Shown here piece by piece: positions 43,619 through 51,132 of a stretch of 64,000 bases of DNA. Origin of the DNA: Candidatus Gracilibacteria bacterium (GTDB lineage: Bacteria > Patescibacteriota > Gracilibacteria > UBA1369 > UBA12473); contig JBAZZS010000002.1 in NCBI GenBank assembly GCA_041658685.1, positions 124,001-188,000 on the forward strand, given 5' to 3'. Each line of letters begins with the position of its first letter. Position 1 is the first letter of the stretch. A program made the position numbers and the translations under genes. Under the pieces are notes generated by a model, which was not told the DNA's origin, did no database searches, and was given only the letters and a program-made list of their open reading frames with translations.

Positions 43619-44578
43619 ATGCCCCTGGAGACAAAACGATCCCACAAAACAGGACGTATTCTTGTTTGTATTGCCTTGATTTACTTTATGGTTCTCCCTG
43701 CAATTATTGTATGGTTTTTTAGGCCTACGCACCTCTGGTCCCCAGAAACTTTTTATGAATATACGCAAACTTATTATGTATGGTTTGCTACTGTCCATCC
43801 GTGGATCCTTGTTTTGTTCCCATTCCTAATTGTAATCCTCAACTACAATCAGTATATATCCATTTCCTTAAATGCGTTGCTGCTTGTCATTTCACTTTCC
43901 GCTGTTTTATCTTTGATTTTTAAAATTTTACTTAAAAAGATTAAAAGATTTGATATCGGATATTCGTGGGCATTCATTCTTTTTCTAATTCTATCAATCC
44001 TTTCATCCTTTCTATTCAATCGTTTTACGTATAAATACCCTGCCACGGACTGGTATTCCTGGTCGTTGGACGCGGCCTCAACCAATAATCCGAATTTATG
44101 TCTAGAAAAAGTGGAATCCCCTCTTCAAGAAGGCTACAACCAAAATTTATGCTTATTAAATGCGGCCTCCATAAGCGGAAACGTTGAATTTTGCTATAAA
44201 ACATCGGATAAGGATTGCTTTATGCAATTAAAAGTTATTTCTAATTTTTCAAAAAAAGTTTGTGATAGCGATTATTCTTACCAATGCGTTGATGATGCTT
44301 GCGCAAACTCGGCTGACAGCTCATCTTGTTACGAAGACCTTAGGGAAGGTTCCTTCGACTCTCATATAAAAATTCTGGTCAAAGAAACTTCGGATACAAG
44401 TTTGTGTGAAATCCTTGCCGACACATCAGGTATTTATGAACCTGACGACTGCTATGCAAGCTTTTTCACGGACAAAGCGATGAAAACTTCCGATCCTTCC
44501 TGGTGTGATCAAATCAGTGACGATTCCATCTATAAACCAACTTGTTACGAATATGTAAATAATGCCGACATAAATTAA
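43619..44578 (+). CDS. Membrane protein with cysteine-rich extracytoplasmic domain
   Basis: A 319-residue protein with four membrane segments in the first 150 residues. A soluble domain of about 165 residues follows with some 16 cysteines spaced in recurring patterns (LCLEKVESP, FCYKTSDKDC, CDSDYSYQCVDDAC, LCEILAD, WCDQI). These repeats may each be a small disulphide-bonded helical hairpin. No family is recognised. It starts 48 bases after pilB. Codon use is more AT-rich than its neighbours. Its stop overlaps the dprA stop region by 4 bases on the other strand. Confidence 0.7.
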   Translation: MPLETKRSHKTGRILVCIALIYFMVLPAIIVWFFRPTHLWSPETFYEYTQTYYVWFATVHPWILVLFPFLIVILNYNQYISISLNALLLVISLSAVLSLIFKILLKKIKRFDIGYSWAFILFLILSILSSFLFNRFTYKYPATDWYSWSLDAASTNNPNLCLEKVESPLQEGYNQNLCLLNAASISGNVEFCYKTSDKDCFMQLKVISNFSKKVCDSDYSYQCVDDACANSADSSSCYEDLREGSFDSHIKILVKETSDTSLCEILADTSGIYEPDDCYASFFTDKAMKTSDPSWCDQISDDSIYKPTCYEYVNNADIN

Positions 44579-45465
44579 GTTTTACAATACCTCCCAAACC
44601 CCATGTTTTTGACGTAGCCTTTGAGTTCCAAATACGACAACGCGATGGTCATTTCGGAGATGGTGAGTTGCGTTTTTTCCAAAATTTCTTCGTTGGAAAT
44701 GGGATGTCCGGACACATGTTGCCACACGAGTTTTTGAGCACGGGTGGTGAGTGGCGGTTCGCGTTTTTGGCGAACAGACGAGATCTCGCGTTGCAAAGGC
44801 AAAAATGGCTGTTCTCTCAATGCAGCCACCACGTCCTCGGGTGTCCGGACAAGGCGCGCCATATCATTGGCAATAAGATTCAAATTCCCTTTAAACGTTT
44901 CACGGAAAAGATCTCCGGGCGCGGCAAAAACATCTCGATTTTGCTCAAACGCAAACTTAGCAGTAATCAGGGCTCCTGATTTTTCCGGTGCCTCAACAAT
45001 GAGCGTGCCCAACGAAAGTCCGCTGATGATTCGATTCCTCTGCGGGAAATGATGTTTTTGGCCCGGCATATTGGGGGGATATTCACTCACGATTGCCCCG
45101 CCTTTTTCAAGGATTTCTTGAGCTAAATCCATGTGTTCGGTTGGGTAAATTTCCGTGATTCCATTGCCCAATACCGCGATGGTTTTCCCATTATTTTTAA
45201 GCGTTGCCCGGTGCGCGATGGCATCAATCCCAAACGCCAAACCGCTCACAATGGTAAAGCCATAGCTCACCAATCCTTCCACAAAATAGTCGGTCAAACT
45301 TTTTCCATAGGGCGTATAGGCGCGCGTTCCCACGATGGCGATACATGCGCTTTTGAGTAAAAAAAGATCCCCGCGACCATACAATTGTTCCGGAGAATTT
45401 CGGATTTCTTTTAATAAAGGAGGGTAATCCGAATCGTTTTTTGGGATGATTGAATAATTCGTCAT
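44575..45465 (-). CDS. dprA: DNA-processing protein DprA (Smf)
   Basis: A 296-residue DprA that binds incoming single-stranded DNA and loads RecA during transformation. The Rossmann-like core has IVGTRAYTPYG, SGLAFGIDAIAHRATL, IAVLGNGITEIYP, FPQRNRIISGLS and EAPEKSGALITAKFA. A C-terminal winged-helix domain (about 235-296) is present. The ATG at 45465 is preferred over a GTG two codons earlier. With pilB and recA in the window it supports competence in this lineage. Confidence 0.94.
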   Translation of the reverse strand: MTNYSIIPKNDSDYPPLLKEIRNSPEQLYGRGDLFLLKSACIAIVGTRAYTPYGKSLTDYFVEGLVSYGFTIVSGLAFGIDAIAHRATLKNNGKTIAVLGNGITEIYPTEHMDLAQEILEKGGAIVSEYPPNMPGQKHHFPQRNRIISGLSLGTLIVEAPEKSGALITAKFAFEQNRDVFAAPGDLFRETFKGNLNLIANDMARLVRTPEDVVAALREQPFLPLQREISSVRQKREPPLTTRAQKLVWQHVSGHPISNEEILEKTQLTISEMTIALSYLELKGYVKNMGFGRYCKT

Positions 45466-45538
45466 GCCCACACGCTAGCATGCGGAAGATGAACGATTTG
45501 TTAAAATAAAATGAATAAAAATGCGCGGTGATGCGTTT

Positions 45539-45673
45539 AGCGGGAGGTGCGGAGATTTTGAGGATATTTCCCATCCAAAAAGGGGATCATGATCCCCTTT
45601 TTGTCGTGAAGCGCGTACATGTTAGCGCGAACGATTTGATGGGCATATCCGAAAAAAATTCGCACCTCCCGCT
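45539..45673. repeat. Multi-branch palindromic element C
   Basis: The outer stem AGCGGGAGGTGCG/CGCACCTCCCGCT is 13 bp perfect (45539-45551 with 45661-45673). It is followed inward by GGATAT/ATATCC and CCCATC/GATGGG. Inside are a 26-bp perfect palindrome (45577-45602, centre ATCATGAT, GGGG/CCCC and A5/T5 arms) and a second hairpin with GCGC arms (45611-45628). It fills the divergent gap between dprA and the PPC-domain gene. The rest of that gap (45466-45739) holds a TATGCT box at 45702-45707. Confidence 0.75.
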
Positions 45674-45739
45674 TTAATAAGCGTCCACGAAAATGATATT
45701 TTATGCTACCATTCCCCCGTCAAAAATTAACTTTCCCCT

Positions 45740-46165
45740 ATGCAATCCCAAAAAATCGGCAACGGCTACATGATTCGGCTTGAAAAAGGCGAAGAAATCG
45801 CAGAATCCCTCAAGCGTTTTTGCCAAGAAAAAGGCATTAAATCCGGTTCAATTTCCGGCATTGGGGCCACGGATAATATTTCCATCAAATATTACGATTT
45901 GGAACAAAAAAAATATGATTCCAAGCATTTTGGAGGAGAAAACTACGAGATTCTTTCCCTCAACGGCAATGTCTCCTTACTGAACAACGAGCCTTTCACG
46001 CATCTTCACATCACATTGGCCGATTCGCATCATCATGCGTTTGGTGGCCACCTCGAATCCGCAGTAATTTCCGTGACTTGCGAAATCGCGCTTCAAATGA
46101 CGGATGCTCTCGTGCTCCGAAAACGCAACGAAGAATTTCAACTCAATTTCCTGGAGCTTTCATGA
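45740..46165 (+). CDS. PPC/DUF296-domain protein
   Basis: A 141-residue single-domain protein of the PPC (plants and prokaryotes conserved, DUF296) family. Markers are SGSISGIGATDNISIKYYD, the core FTHLHITLADSHHHAFGGHLE with clustered histidines that likely bind metal, and the trimer-forming C-terminus. In plants the domain follows AT-hooks; bacterial single-domain forms have no firm function. Its stop overlaps the ATG of the EamA permease gene (ATGA), so both are translationally coupled. Confidence 0.88.
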   Translation: MQSQKIGNGYMIRLEKGEEIAESLKRFCQEKGIKSGSISGIGATDNISIKYYDLEQKKYDSKHFGGENYEILSLNGNVSLLNNEPFTHLHITLADSHHHAFGGHLESAVISVTCEIALQMTDALVLRKRNEEFQLNFLELS

Positions 46166-47067
46166 AAAAACAAGAAAAAATCGGAATTATTTTTATTCTA
46201 ATCAGTGCGGCTTTAGTTGGGTTATTCCCGGTGGTGGTTAATCGAGTGACACAAACCGTTCCACCCATTACGTTTGCCGCGCTCTCTGCTCTTTTTGCCG
46301 CAGTGGGCTTATTTATTTATTCCGCATTGACCGGAAAACTTCACGAATTGAAACAAAAAAAAGCTTATTTCCCAGTGCTTATGGTAACGATTTTAATCGT
46401 CATTATTCCCTATACTTTATTCTCGATCGGGGCCAGCCAAACCTCGGGGATCAATTCGTCGATTCTTCCGCTCTCCGAAATTATATTCACCCTGATCGTC
46501 ACTCCTTTTTTCGGAGAAAAAACAACGTTTAAGAAAATTTTTGGCGCCCTCGGAATTTTCGTGGGAGCTTTTTTCCTTTTATATAATGGAAGTTTTCAAT
46601 TCAATCATGGAGATTTTTTAATCATTGCCAGTACAATCACCTATCCTTTTGGTAGTTTTTACACCAAAAAAGCCCTCAATTTGATTTCTCCGAGCATTAT
46701 TCTTTGTGTGCGCTTTGCTTTGGGAGGACTTTTTATGCTCATGCTTGCACGTGTTTTTGAACCTGCCACCGATCTTACGGAAGTGTTTTCTTTGCATTGG
46801 GGTTCCCTTTTATTAACAGGTTTTGTTTTTCTTGGAATTGCCAAAATCATCAGCCATGAAGCCCTTAAACGACTGGATATTTCCAAGACAATTTCTCTCT
46901 TAATGACCTCCCCTCTGTTCAGCTTGATCATCTTAATTGTATTTTTTAAAGAGATCCCCTCTGCGTTTCAATGGATTGGAATTGGAGTGATGGCGATTGG
47001 GGTTTATTTTTCCATCAAAAGACCGTCTGTGGATCCGGCACTCACTAAATACGGCCCCGCTGTTTAA
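46162..47067 (+). CDS. EamA/DMT-superfamily permease
   Basis: A 301-residue transporter with ten predicted membrane helices in two EamA repeats (residues 10-140 and 150-285). The end of repeat one shows the usual ILPLSEIIFTLIVTPFFGE and of repeat two TSPLFSLIILIVFFKEIPS. Such proteins export or import metabolites such as amino acids or nucleotides; substrate cannot be read. The ATG at 46162 overlaps the upstream stop. The gene abuts purM end to end with no spare base. Confidence 0.9.
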   Translation: MKKQEKIGIIFILISAALVGLFPVVVNRVTQTVPPITFAALSALFAAVGLFIYSALTGKLHELKQKKAYFPVLMVTILIVIIPYTLFSIGASQTSGINSSILPLSEIIFTLIVTPFFGEKTTFKKIFGALGIFVGAFFLLYNGSFQFNHGDFLIIASTITYPFGSFYTKKALNLISPSIILCVRFALGGLFMLMLARVFEPATDLTEVFSLHWGSLLLTGFVFLGIAKIISHEALKRLDISKTISLLMTSPLFSLIILIVFFKEIPSAFQWIGIGVMAIGVYFSIKRPSVDPALTKYGPAV

Positions 47068-48165
47068 TTAAAACTCCAGCGTTCTTCCCCGTTTAAAGTA
47101 CGCCTGGCTCACCAACTCCACGCCGGGTTTATCCGTCACTTCGCCGATCACTTGTGCCGGGATGCTGTGTTTTCGTGCGATGGCAATGACCTCATTGGCC
47201 TCGGATTCATCCACAATGATCATCATGCCTACCCCCATATTCCAAGTTGTGTAAGCTTCTTCATCGTCCACATTTCCCAGTTTTTGAAGGGTTAACATGG
47301 CTTGATGCGCCGGGAATGGAGTGTCGATTTTTGCTCCGCGTTTCACTTTATTCAAAACCCTCATTAAACTCACGGGCAACCCGCCTCCGGTCACGTGCGC
47401 AATTCCTTTTACATGCACTCGCGTCTCCCCTTTTCGGAATCGACCGATCATATCCAAAATACATGCATGATAAATACCGGAAGGGATAAGAATCACCTCG
47501 CCCCACGAATTTCCTTCATTGAATTTGTAACGCGTCCAATGTTCGCCGTGCGTCTTTTTTAAAATATAACGCGCTAAAGAAATTCCACTGGCATGAAATC
47601 CGCGACTTTGAAGACCTACAATTTTGTCGTGCGGTTTGATTTGCATACCTGTGATCCATTTTTGCTTTTCAATAGCTCCGATAACTGAAGCGTTCCATAC
47701 CATTCCTTTCACTTGATCCTTTAATTCCGAAATATCGCCCCCGGAAATCACAATGCTTTGCTCGCGACACGCCGCAGCCAAGCCTTCCATCAGGCGCGTG
47801 ATGGCCATTTGATCAATGGTTTTAACATCCAACGTGCTGTTGACGGACAAAACCTCGGCCCCGGCTGAAACCGCGTCATTCGCCACCATAGCTAACAAAT
47901 CCCAACCCAGTGTTTCGTAGCGATTCATGAGTTCCGCGATTTGCATTTTACTGCCAACTCCGTCGCTGTTGTGAACGAGTAAAAAATCACCGCAATCCAA
48001 AACTCCGGTGAATCCATCTTCTATGCGAATCGGCGCGCCGAACATGCCTTTTCGAGAAACGTGCGTGGACATTGCGAGCTCGTAAGCTTTTTTGGAAGCT
48101 GCAATTCCGGTTTCGATGTCGACGCCGGCTTTTTTATATGTGGTGCGAGGGCCTTGATATTTCAT
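47068..48165 (-). CDS. purM: Phosphoribosylformylglycinamidine cyclo-ligase PurM
   Basis: A 365-residue AIR synthetase, fifth step of purine synthesis: FGAM + ATP gives AIR. Residues TYKKAGVDIETG, HNSDGVGSKMQIA, NDAVSAGAEVLSVNSTLDV, GGDISELKDQVKG, LQSRGFHASGISLARYIL, GIAHVTGGGLPVSLMRVLN and TWNMGVGMMIIV are the family marks. It is slightly longer than E. coli PurM. No other purine gene is nearby. Located after structured element B and ftsE. Confidence 0.93.
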   Translation of the reverse strand: MKYQGPRTTYKKAGVDIETGIAASKKAYELAMSTHVSRKGMFGAPIRIEDGFTGVLDCGDFLLVHNSDGVGSKMQIAELMNRYETLGWDLLAMVANDAVSAGAEVLSVNSTLDVKTIDQMAITRLMEGLAAACREQSIVISGGDISELKDQVKGMVWNASVIGAIEKQKWITGMQIKPHDKIVGLQSRGFHASGISLARYILKKTHGEHWTRYKFNEGNSWGEVILIPSGIYHACILDMIGRFRKGETRVHVKGIAHVTGGGLPVSLMRVLNKVKRGAKIDTPFPAHQAMLTLQKLGNVDDEEAYTTWNMGVGMMIIVDESEANEVIAIARKHSIPAQVIGEVTDKPGVELVSQAYFKRGRTLEF

Positions 48166-48176
48166 GGAATATTCAT

Positions 48177-48296
48177 TAGGACGATCGCTCGGAAGAAAAT
48201 TTTATTCGAATGGGAGCGAAACGCCTCAGATCATGAGTCGCTGGCGTTTCTTCCTTGAAAATTCTCATAAAACTTCCTTCTCTCGCAATCGTCTTA
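48177..48296. ncRNA. Structured element B (homologous to element A)
   Basis: A 120-nt palindromic stretch between ftsE and purM. Outer arms are TAGGACGAT and ATCGTCTTA (one G-T pair), then GGAAG/CTTCC, TTTTAT/ATAAAA, GAAT/ATTC, GGGAG/CTTCC and GAAACGCC/GGCGTTTC, with GATCATGA at the apex. Compared with element A the unpaired and apex blocks are conserved while most stem pairs change on both sides together. If transcribed with ftsE-purM it would be a leader or intercistronic structure. Confidence 0.6.
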
Positions 48297-48303
48297 TTAA
48301 GTA

Positions 48304-49122
48304 TTAATGTCTGATTTCCGTAATCTCAATGTCCCCCACCTCTTTTTCGCTACTCTCGGCATGATCCGATTTGGGGTGCGCCTTGGTCGCAGGATGAATA
48401 AAGGCTTCGTGGTGCCGAATCCCGAGAGCCCATTCATCGGTGTGGTCTAATTCATACCCACTATTTTCTTTATCCGAAATGATGACGCCCTGATTCAAAA
48501 TCAAAACCCGACGATGCATTTCATCCACCACCTCACGATTGTGGGTGGCCATGAGCACCGTGGTTCCGCTTTCATTCACTTTTTTTAAAATATCCAAAAT
48601 CTGCTTGGTGTTCCAATAATCAAGATTGCCGGTGGGTTCGTCTGCGATGAGCAGTTTGGGACGATGCACCAAAGCGCGTGCAATCGCGGTGCGCTGACCT
48701 TCTCCTCCGGCAAGTTGATGCGGAAATTTATCCGAATGATCGATCATGCCCACCAAATCCAAAACTTCATACGTTCGTTCTTCGATGTCCCCGTCTTTCC
48801 ATCCGCACACTTCTAACGCAAAGGCCGCGTTTTCGTACACAGTTTTATTTTCCAATAATTTATAATCCTGAAAAATCATACCCACTTTTCGACGGTATTC
48901 TTGCAAGGCCGAAGGCTTGAATTCCGTGATCTCATAGCCATCCACCGTGATGGATCCGCTGTCCATTCGGATACCCCCAATGAGTGCGTACAACAACGTC
49001 GATTTGCCTGCGCCGGACGGACCGACAATCGTCACAAATTCGCCGCCGTCGATCTCCAAATTGACGTGATCGAGCACTTTACGTTCGCCGTATTTTTTGA
49101 CGATGTCGGTGAATTTAATCAT
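48304..49122 (-). CDS. ftsE: FtsE-like cell-division ABC transporter ATPase
   Basis: A 272-residue ABC ATPase. Walker A is GPSGAGKST, the Q loop is in IFQDYKLLENKTVYENAAFAL, the signature reads LAGGEGQR, Walker B is LLIADEPTGNLD and the switch His lies in ATHNREVVD. FQDYKLL and GNLDYWNT point to FtsE, which with FtsX controls peptidoglycan hydrolases at division. About 45 extra residues at the C-terminus, Glu/His-rich, are unusual. No ftsX follows; purM comes next, so the partner must be elsewhere. The start overlaps the xerC end by 8 bases. Confidence 0.87.
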   Translation of the reverse strand: MIKFTDIVKKYGERKVLDHVNLEIDGGEFVTIVGPSGAGKSTLLYALIGGIRMDSGSITVDGYEITEFKPSALQEYRRKVGMIFQDYKLLENKTVYENAAFALEVCGWKDGDIEERTYEVLDLVGMIDHSDKFPHQLAGGEGQRTAIARALVHRPKLLIADEPTGNLDYWNTKQILDILKKVNESGTTVLMATHNREVVDEMHRRVLILNQGVIISDKENSGYELDHTDEWALGIRHHEAFIHPATKAHPKSDHAESSEKEVGDIEITEIRH

Positions 49123-50071
49123 GATATTTTCGATGCACCTCATGCAATTGCGGGTTGGTGAGGTGCGTGTAAATTTGAGTGGTGGTGATGGAGGAATGAC
49201 CCAACATTTCCTGCACCGACCGAAGGTCTGCGCCGCGCGTCAACAAATGAGTTGCGAACGAGTGACGAAGAGTGTGAGGCGTAACTTTTTTTATAATACC
49301 AGCGAACACGGTGGTGCGTCGAACAATGTTTTCAATCGAGACCGTGGTGAGCCGAAATTTTTCACCGATTTCCAACCCATCGACCGCCCGATGACGACGC
49401 ATATTGATAAAAAGCGGGCTCCAATTATCCTCACGCGATTTCAAGTAAAGCTCGAGCCATTCGGCGCAGCGGTCTGACAAAAAAACGATGCGTGGTTTTT
49501 TCCCTTTGCCTCGAACCATGAATTCTTTTCGCTTTAAATCCACCTGATTTCGATTAAGATTGGCGAGTTCGCTCACACGCAAGCCGGTGGAAAATAAAGT
49601 TTCCAAAATCGTGCGATCGCGAAGTCCGGTTTTGGTGTCCAACGGCACGGCCAGTAACAAACGTTCCACTTCTTCTCGCGTTAAAAATTCAACGGTGCGC
49701 TTGGGTGTTTTCCCGAGTTCAATTTTTTCCGGGGCGAGAGTGGGGATGTCGTTTTTAACCAAATATTTGAGAAAAGCGCGAAGTGCGATGAGGTGATAAT
49801 TTTGCGTTTTAAGTGAAAGGGAATGGCCCGATTTTTTTCTAAGTTGCTTTTTTAATGTCGCGGCTTGAGCATTCTCCTCTTGAGGAAATCGATTCAAATA
49901 CAAACGGTAGCGATGCACGAGGTCGAGGGTAATTTTATCCGGTTCAATGTCTCCGGCCCATGTCAAAAATCGCGTCAAATAATGATGATAATTTTCAATG
50001 GTTTTGACGGATTGTTGCTTACCGATTTCCGCGTGCTCGAGGAAACGAGTGATGAATTGAGAGAGGGGCAT
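49115..50071 (-). CDS. xerC: Tyrosine recombinase XerC/XerD
   Basis: A 318-residue site-specific recombinase resolving chromosome dimers at dif. It has an N-terminal SAM-like core-binding domain (about 1-95). The catalytic domain shows Arg in STGLRVSELANL, Lys in RGKGKKPR, HTLRHSFATHLL, GHSSITTTQIYTH with the final Tyr nucleophile. The ATG at 50071 is chosen because TACAAT ends six bases upstream and the frame then starts MPLSQFITRFLEH. It heads an operon with ftsE (8-base overlap), a plausible division module. It is not flanked by att-like repeats or phage genes, so it is probably housekeeping. Confidence 0.92.
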   Translation of the reverse strand: MPLSQFITRFLEHAEIGKQQSVKTIENYHHYLTRFLTWAGDIEPDKITLDLVHRYRLYLNRFPQEENAQAATLKKQLRKKSGHSLSLKTQNYHLIALRAFLKYLVKNDIPTLAPEKIELGKTPKRTVEFLTREEVERLLLAVPLDTKTGLRDRTILETLFSTGLRVSELANLNRNQVDLKRKEFMVRGKGKKPRIVFLSDRCAEWLELYLKSREDNWSPLFINMRRHRAVDGLEIGEKFRLTTVSIENIVRRTTVFAGIIKKVTPHTLRHSFATHLLTRGADLRSVQEMLGHSSITTTQIYTHLTNPQLHEVHRKYHD

Positions 50072-50077
50072 GAAGAT

Positions 50078-50083
50078 ATTGTA
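50078..50083 (-). promoter_or_regulatory. Candidate -10 box of a leaderless xerC promoter
   Basis: TACAAT on the minus strand, six bases (ATCTTC) before the xerC ATG; predicted start at 50071. No clear -35 is seen, but the box has an upstream TG. Confidence 0.45.
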
Positions 50084-50125
50084 CAAAATTTGTAACTTTC
50101 TTGTGGCTTTTTTTACAGATTAACG

Positions 50126-50154
50126 TTGCCTTTTATCTATTTTTATAGTATAAT
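50126..50154 (+). promoter_or_regulatory. Promoter of the 50183 gene
   Basis: TTGCCT (50126-50131), 17-base spacer, TATAAT (50149-50154), start expected near 50161. It rules out any start codon upstream of that point for the next gene. Confidence 0.65.
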
Positions 50155-50182
50155 TATAGGATATTTTTTAACCTTTACTCTC

Positions 50183-50497
50183 TTGCCTTCCTCTTCATCT
50201 CTTCTCATCCAAGCCGTTATTGCCCAAGCAAAAGCCTCCCCTTTTCTTGATGCCGAGCGTATGAAAAAAATTGAAGAGATGGCCCCTAAAATGAATGAGG
50301 CTCAACTCAAAAATCTACAAAAAGCGATCCTGACTCTAGATCAAAATTCCTTGAATTTTATGAAAAAAGAACTTGAGTTTTGGCAAGATGTAGCCCGAGA
50401 ATATAAGGTTTACAAAAACCAAAAACGCAAAGATGACGAAACTGAAGATCGCGCAAAAGAAGAAAAAACCATCGATGACCTTCTCAAAAATATTTAA
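50183..50497 (+). CDS. Small helical charged protein of unknown function
   Basis: About 104 residues, starting at a TTG 22 bases after the predicted transcription start; a downstream ATG (MKKIEEMAPK) is the alternative. The protein is helical, Lys/Glu-rich, with a predicted coiled coil over its C-terminal half. No motif is recognised. It is followed after 18 bases by another helical unknown, so they probably share a transcript. Confidence 0.6.
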   Translation: MPSSSSLLIQAVIAQAKASPFLDAERMKKIEEMAPKMNEAQLKNLQKAILTLDQNSLNFMKKELEFWQDVAREYKVYKNQKRKDDETEDRAKEEKTIDDLLKNI

Positions 50498-50515
50498 TAT
50501 CTAAAACAAAAATAC

Positions 50516-51124
50516 ATGCCAAATCCTGAAGAATTCCATGCGGCCGAAGAAATCCAGGCCTTACGAACGAGCATCGATACTGAAGAACGGATCAAATCAA
50601 ATTTGGCCGAAGTAACTCAAGGTCTACGAACGAGCATTGATGCCGCTCGACGAGTGGTTGCGGATGCTCCTGAGGTGGTTCTAAATGCGGCCATAAATAA
50701 AAAGGCCCAATTAAATAAAGCTGTGACGCGGGGGTTAGATGCAATCCCTGCAACTGCCATTGCCGGACCTTATGCTCCTATTTTAGCGTTAGGATCAACA
50801 ATCTCCGGCGAAGTAGATGAGGCAAAGGGAAGTTCTGCTCCCAGGCCCGCCGTTGATCGATTTAAAGATGCTCTTTATCAATATGAGACTGTGGCGGATG
50901 GAATGAATAAAATCGCTGAGGCAGGGCAACCCATGCGTACAGCATTGGGATCCGTTGCGGCTCGTATGAATGAAGCAGAGACCCATATTAAGAAAGAAGG
51001 ACTCGCCCTTATCGATAATGCCCTTTCTAAGGCAAGGGAAGAATTGACCCCATCAGAAAATCAACCGGCTACCCCTCAAGCTCCCGTTGCATCGCCGGAA
51101 ACCAATCCCCCTTCAAACAGTTAA
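50516..51124 (+). CDS. Helical protein of unknown function
   Basis: A 202-residue Ala/Glu-rich protein. Residues 14-45 contain a repeated segment (ALRTSIDTEERI and GLRTSIDAARRV), hinting at a coiled coil. An Ala/Gly/Pro-rich stretch at 75-95 could insert into or touch membrane, and the C-terminus is a Pro-rich tail. No family recognised. It is convergent with the SLH/LamG-like gene with an 8-base gap and no clear terminator. Confidence 0.6.
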   Translation: MPNPEEFHAAEEIQALRTSIDTEERIKSNLAEVTQGLRTSIDAARRVVADAPEVVLNAAINKKAQLNKAVTRGLDAIPATAIAGPYAPILALGSTISGEVDEAKGSSAPRPAVDRFKDALYQYETVADGMNKIAEAGQPMRTALGSVAARMNEAETHIKKEGLALIDNALSKAREELTPSENQPATPQAPVASPETNPPSNS

Positions 51125-51132
51125 AAAAGGGA

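Noticed and set aside
49115..50071. Integrase of a mobile element
   Set aside because: The tyrosine recombinase has no flanking direct repeats, tRNA target or phage genes, and overlaps ftsE; a XerC/D housekeeping role fits better.
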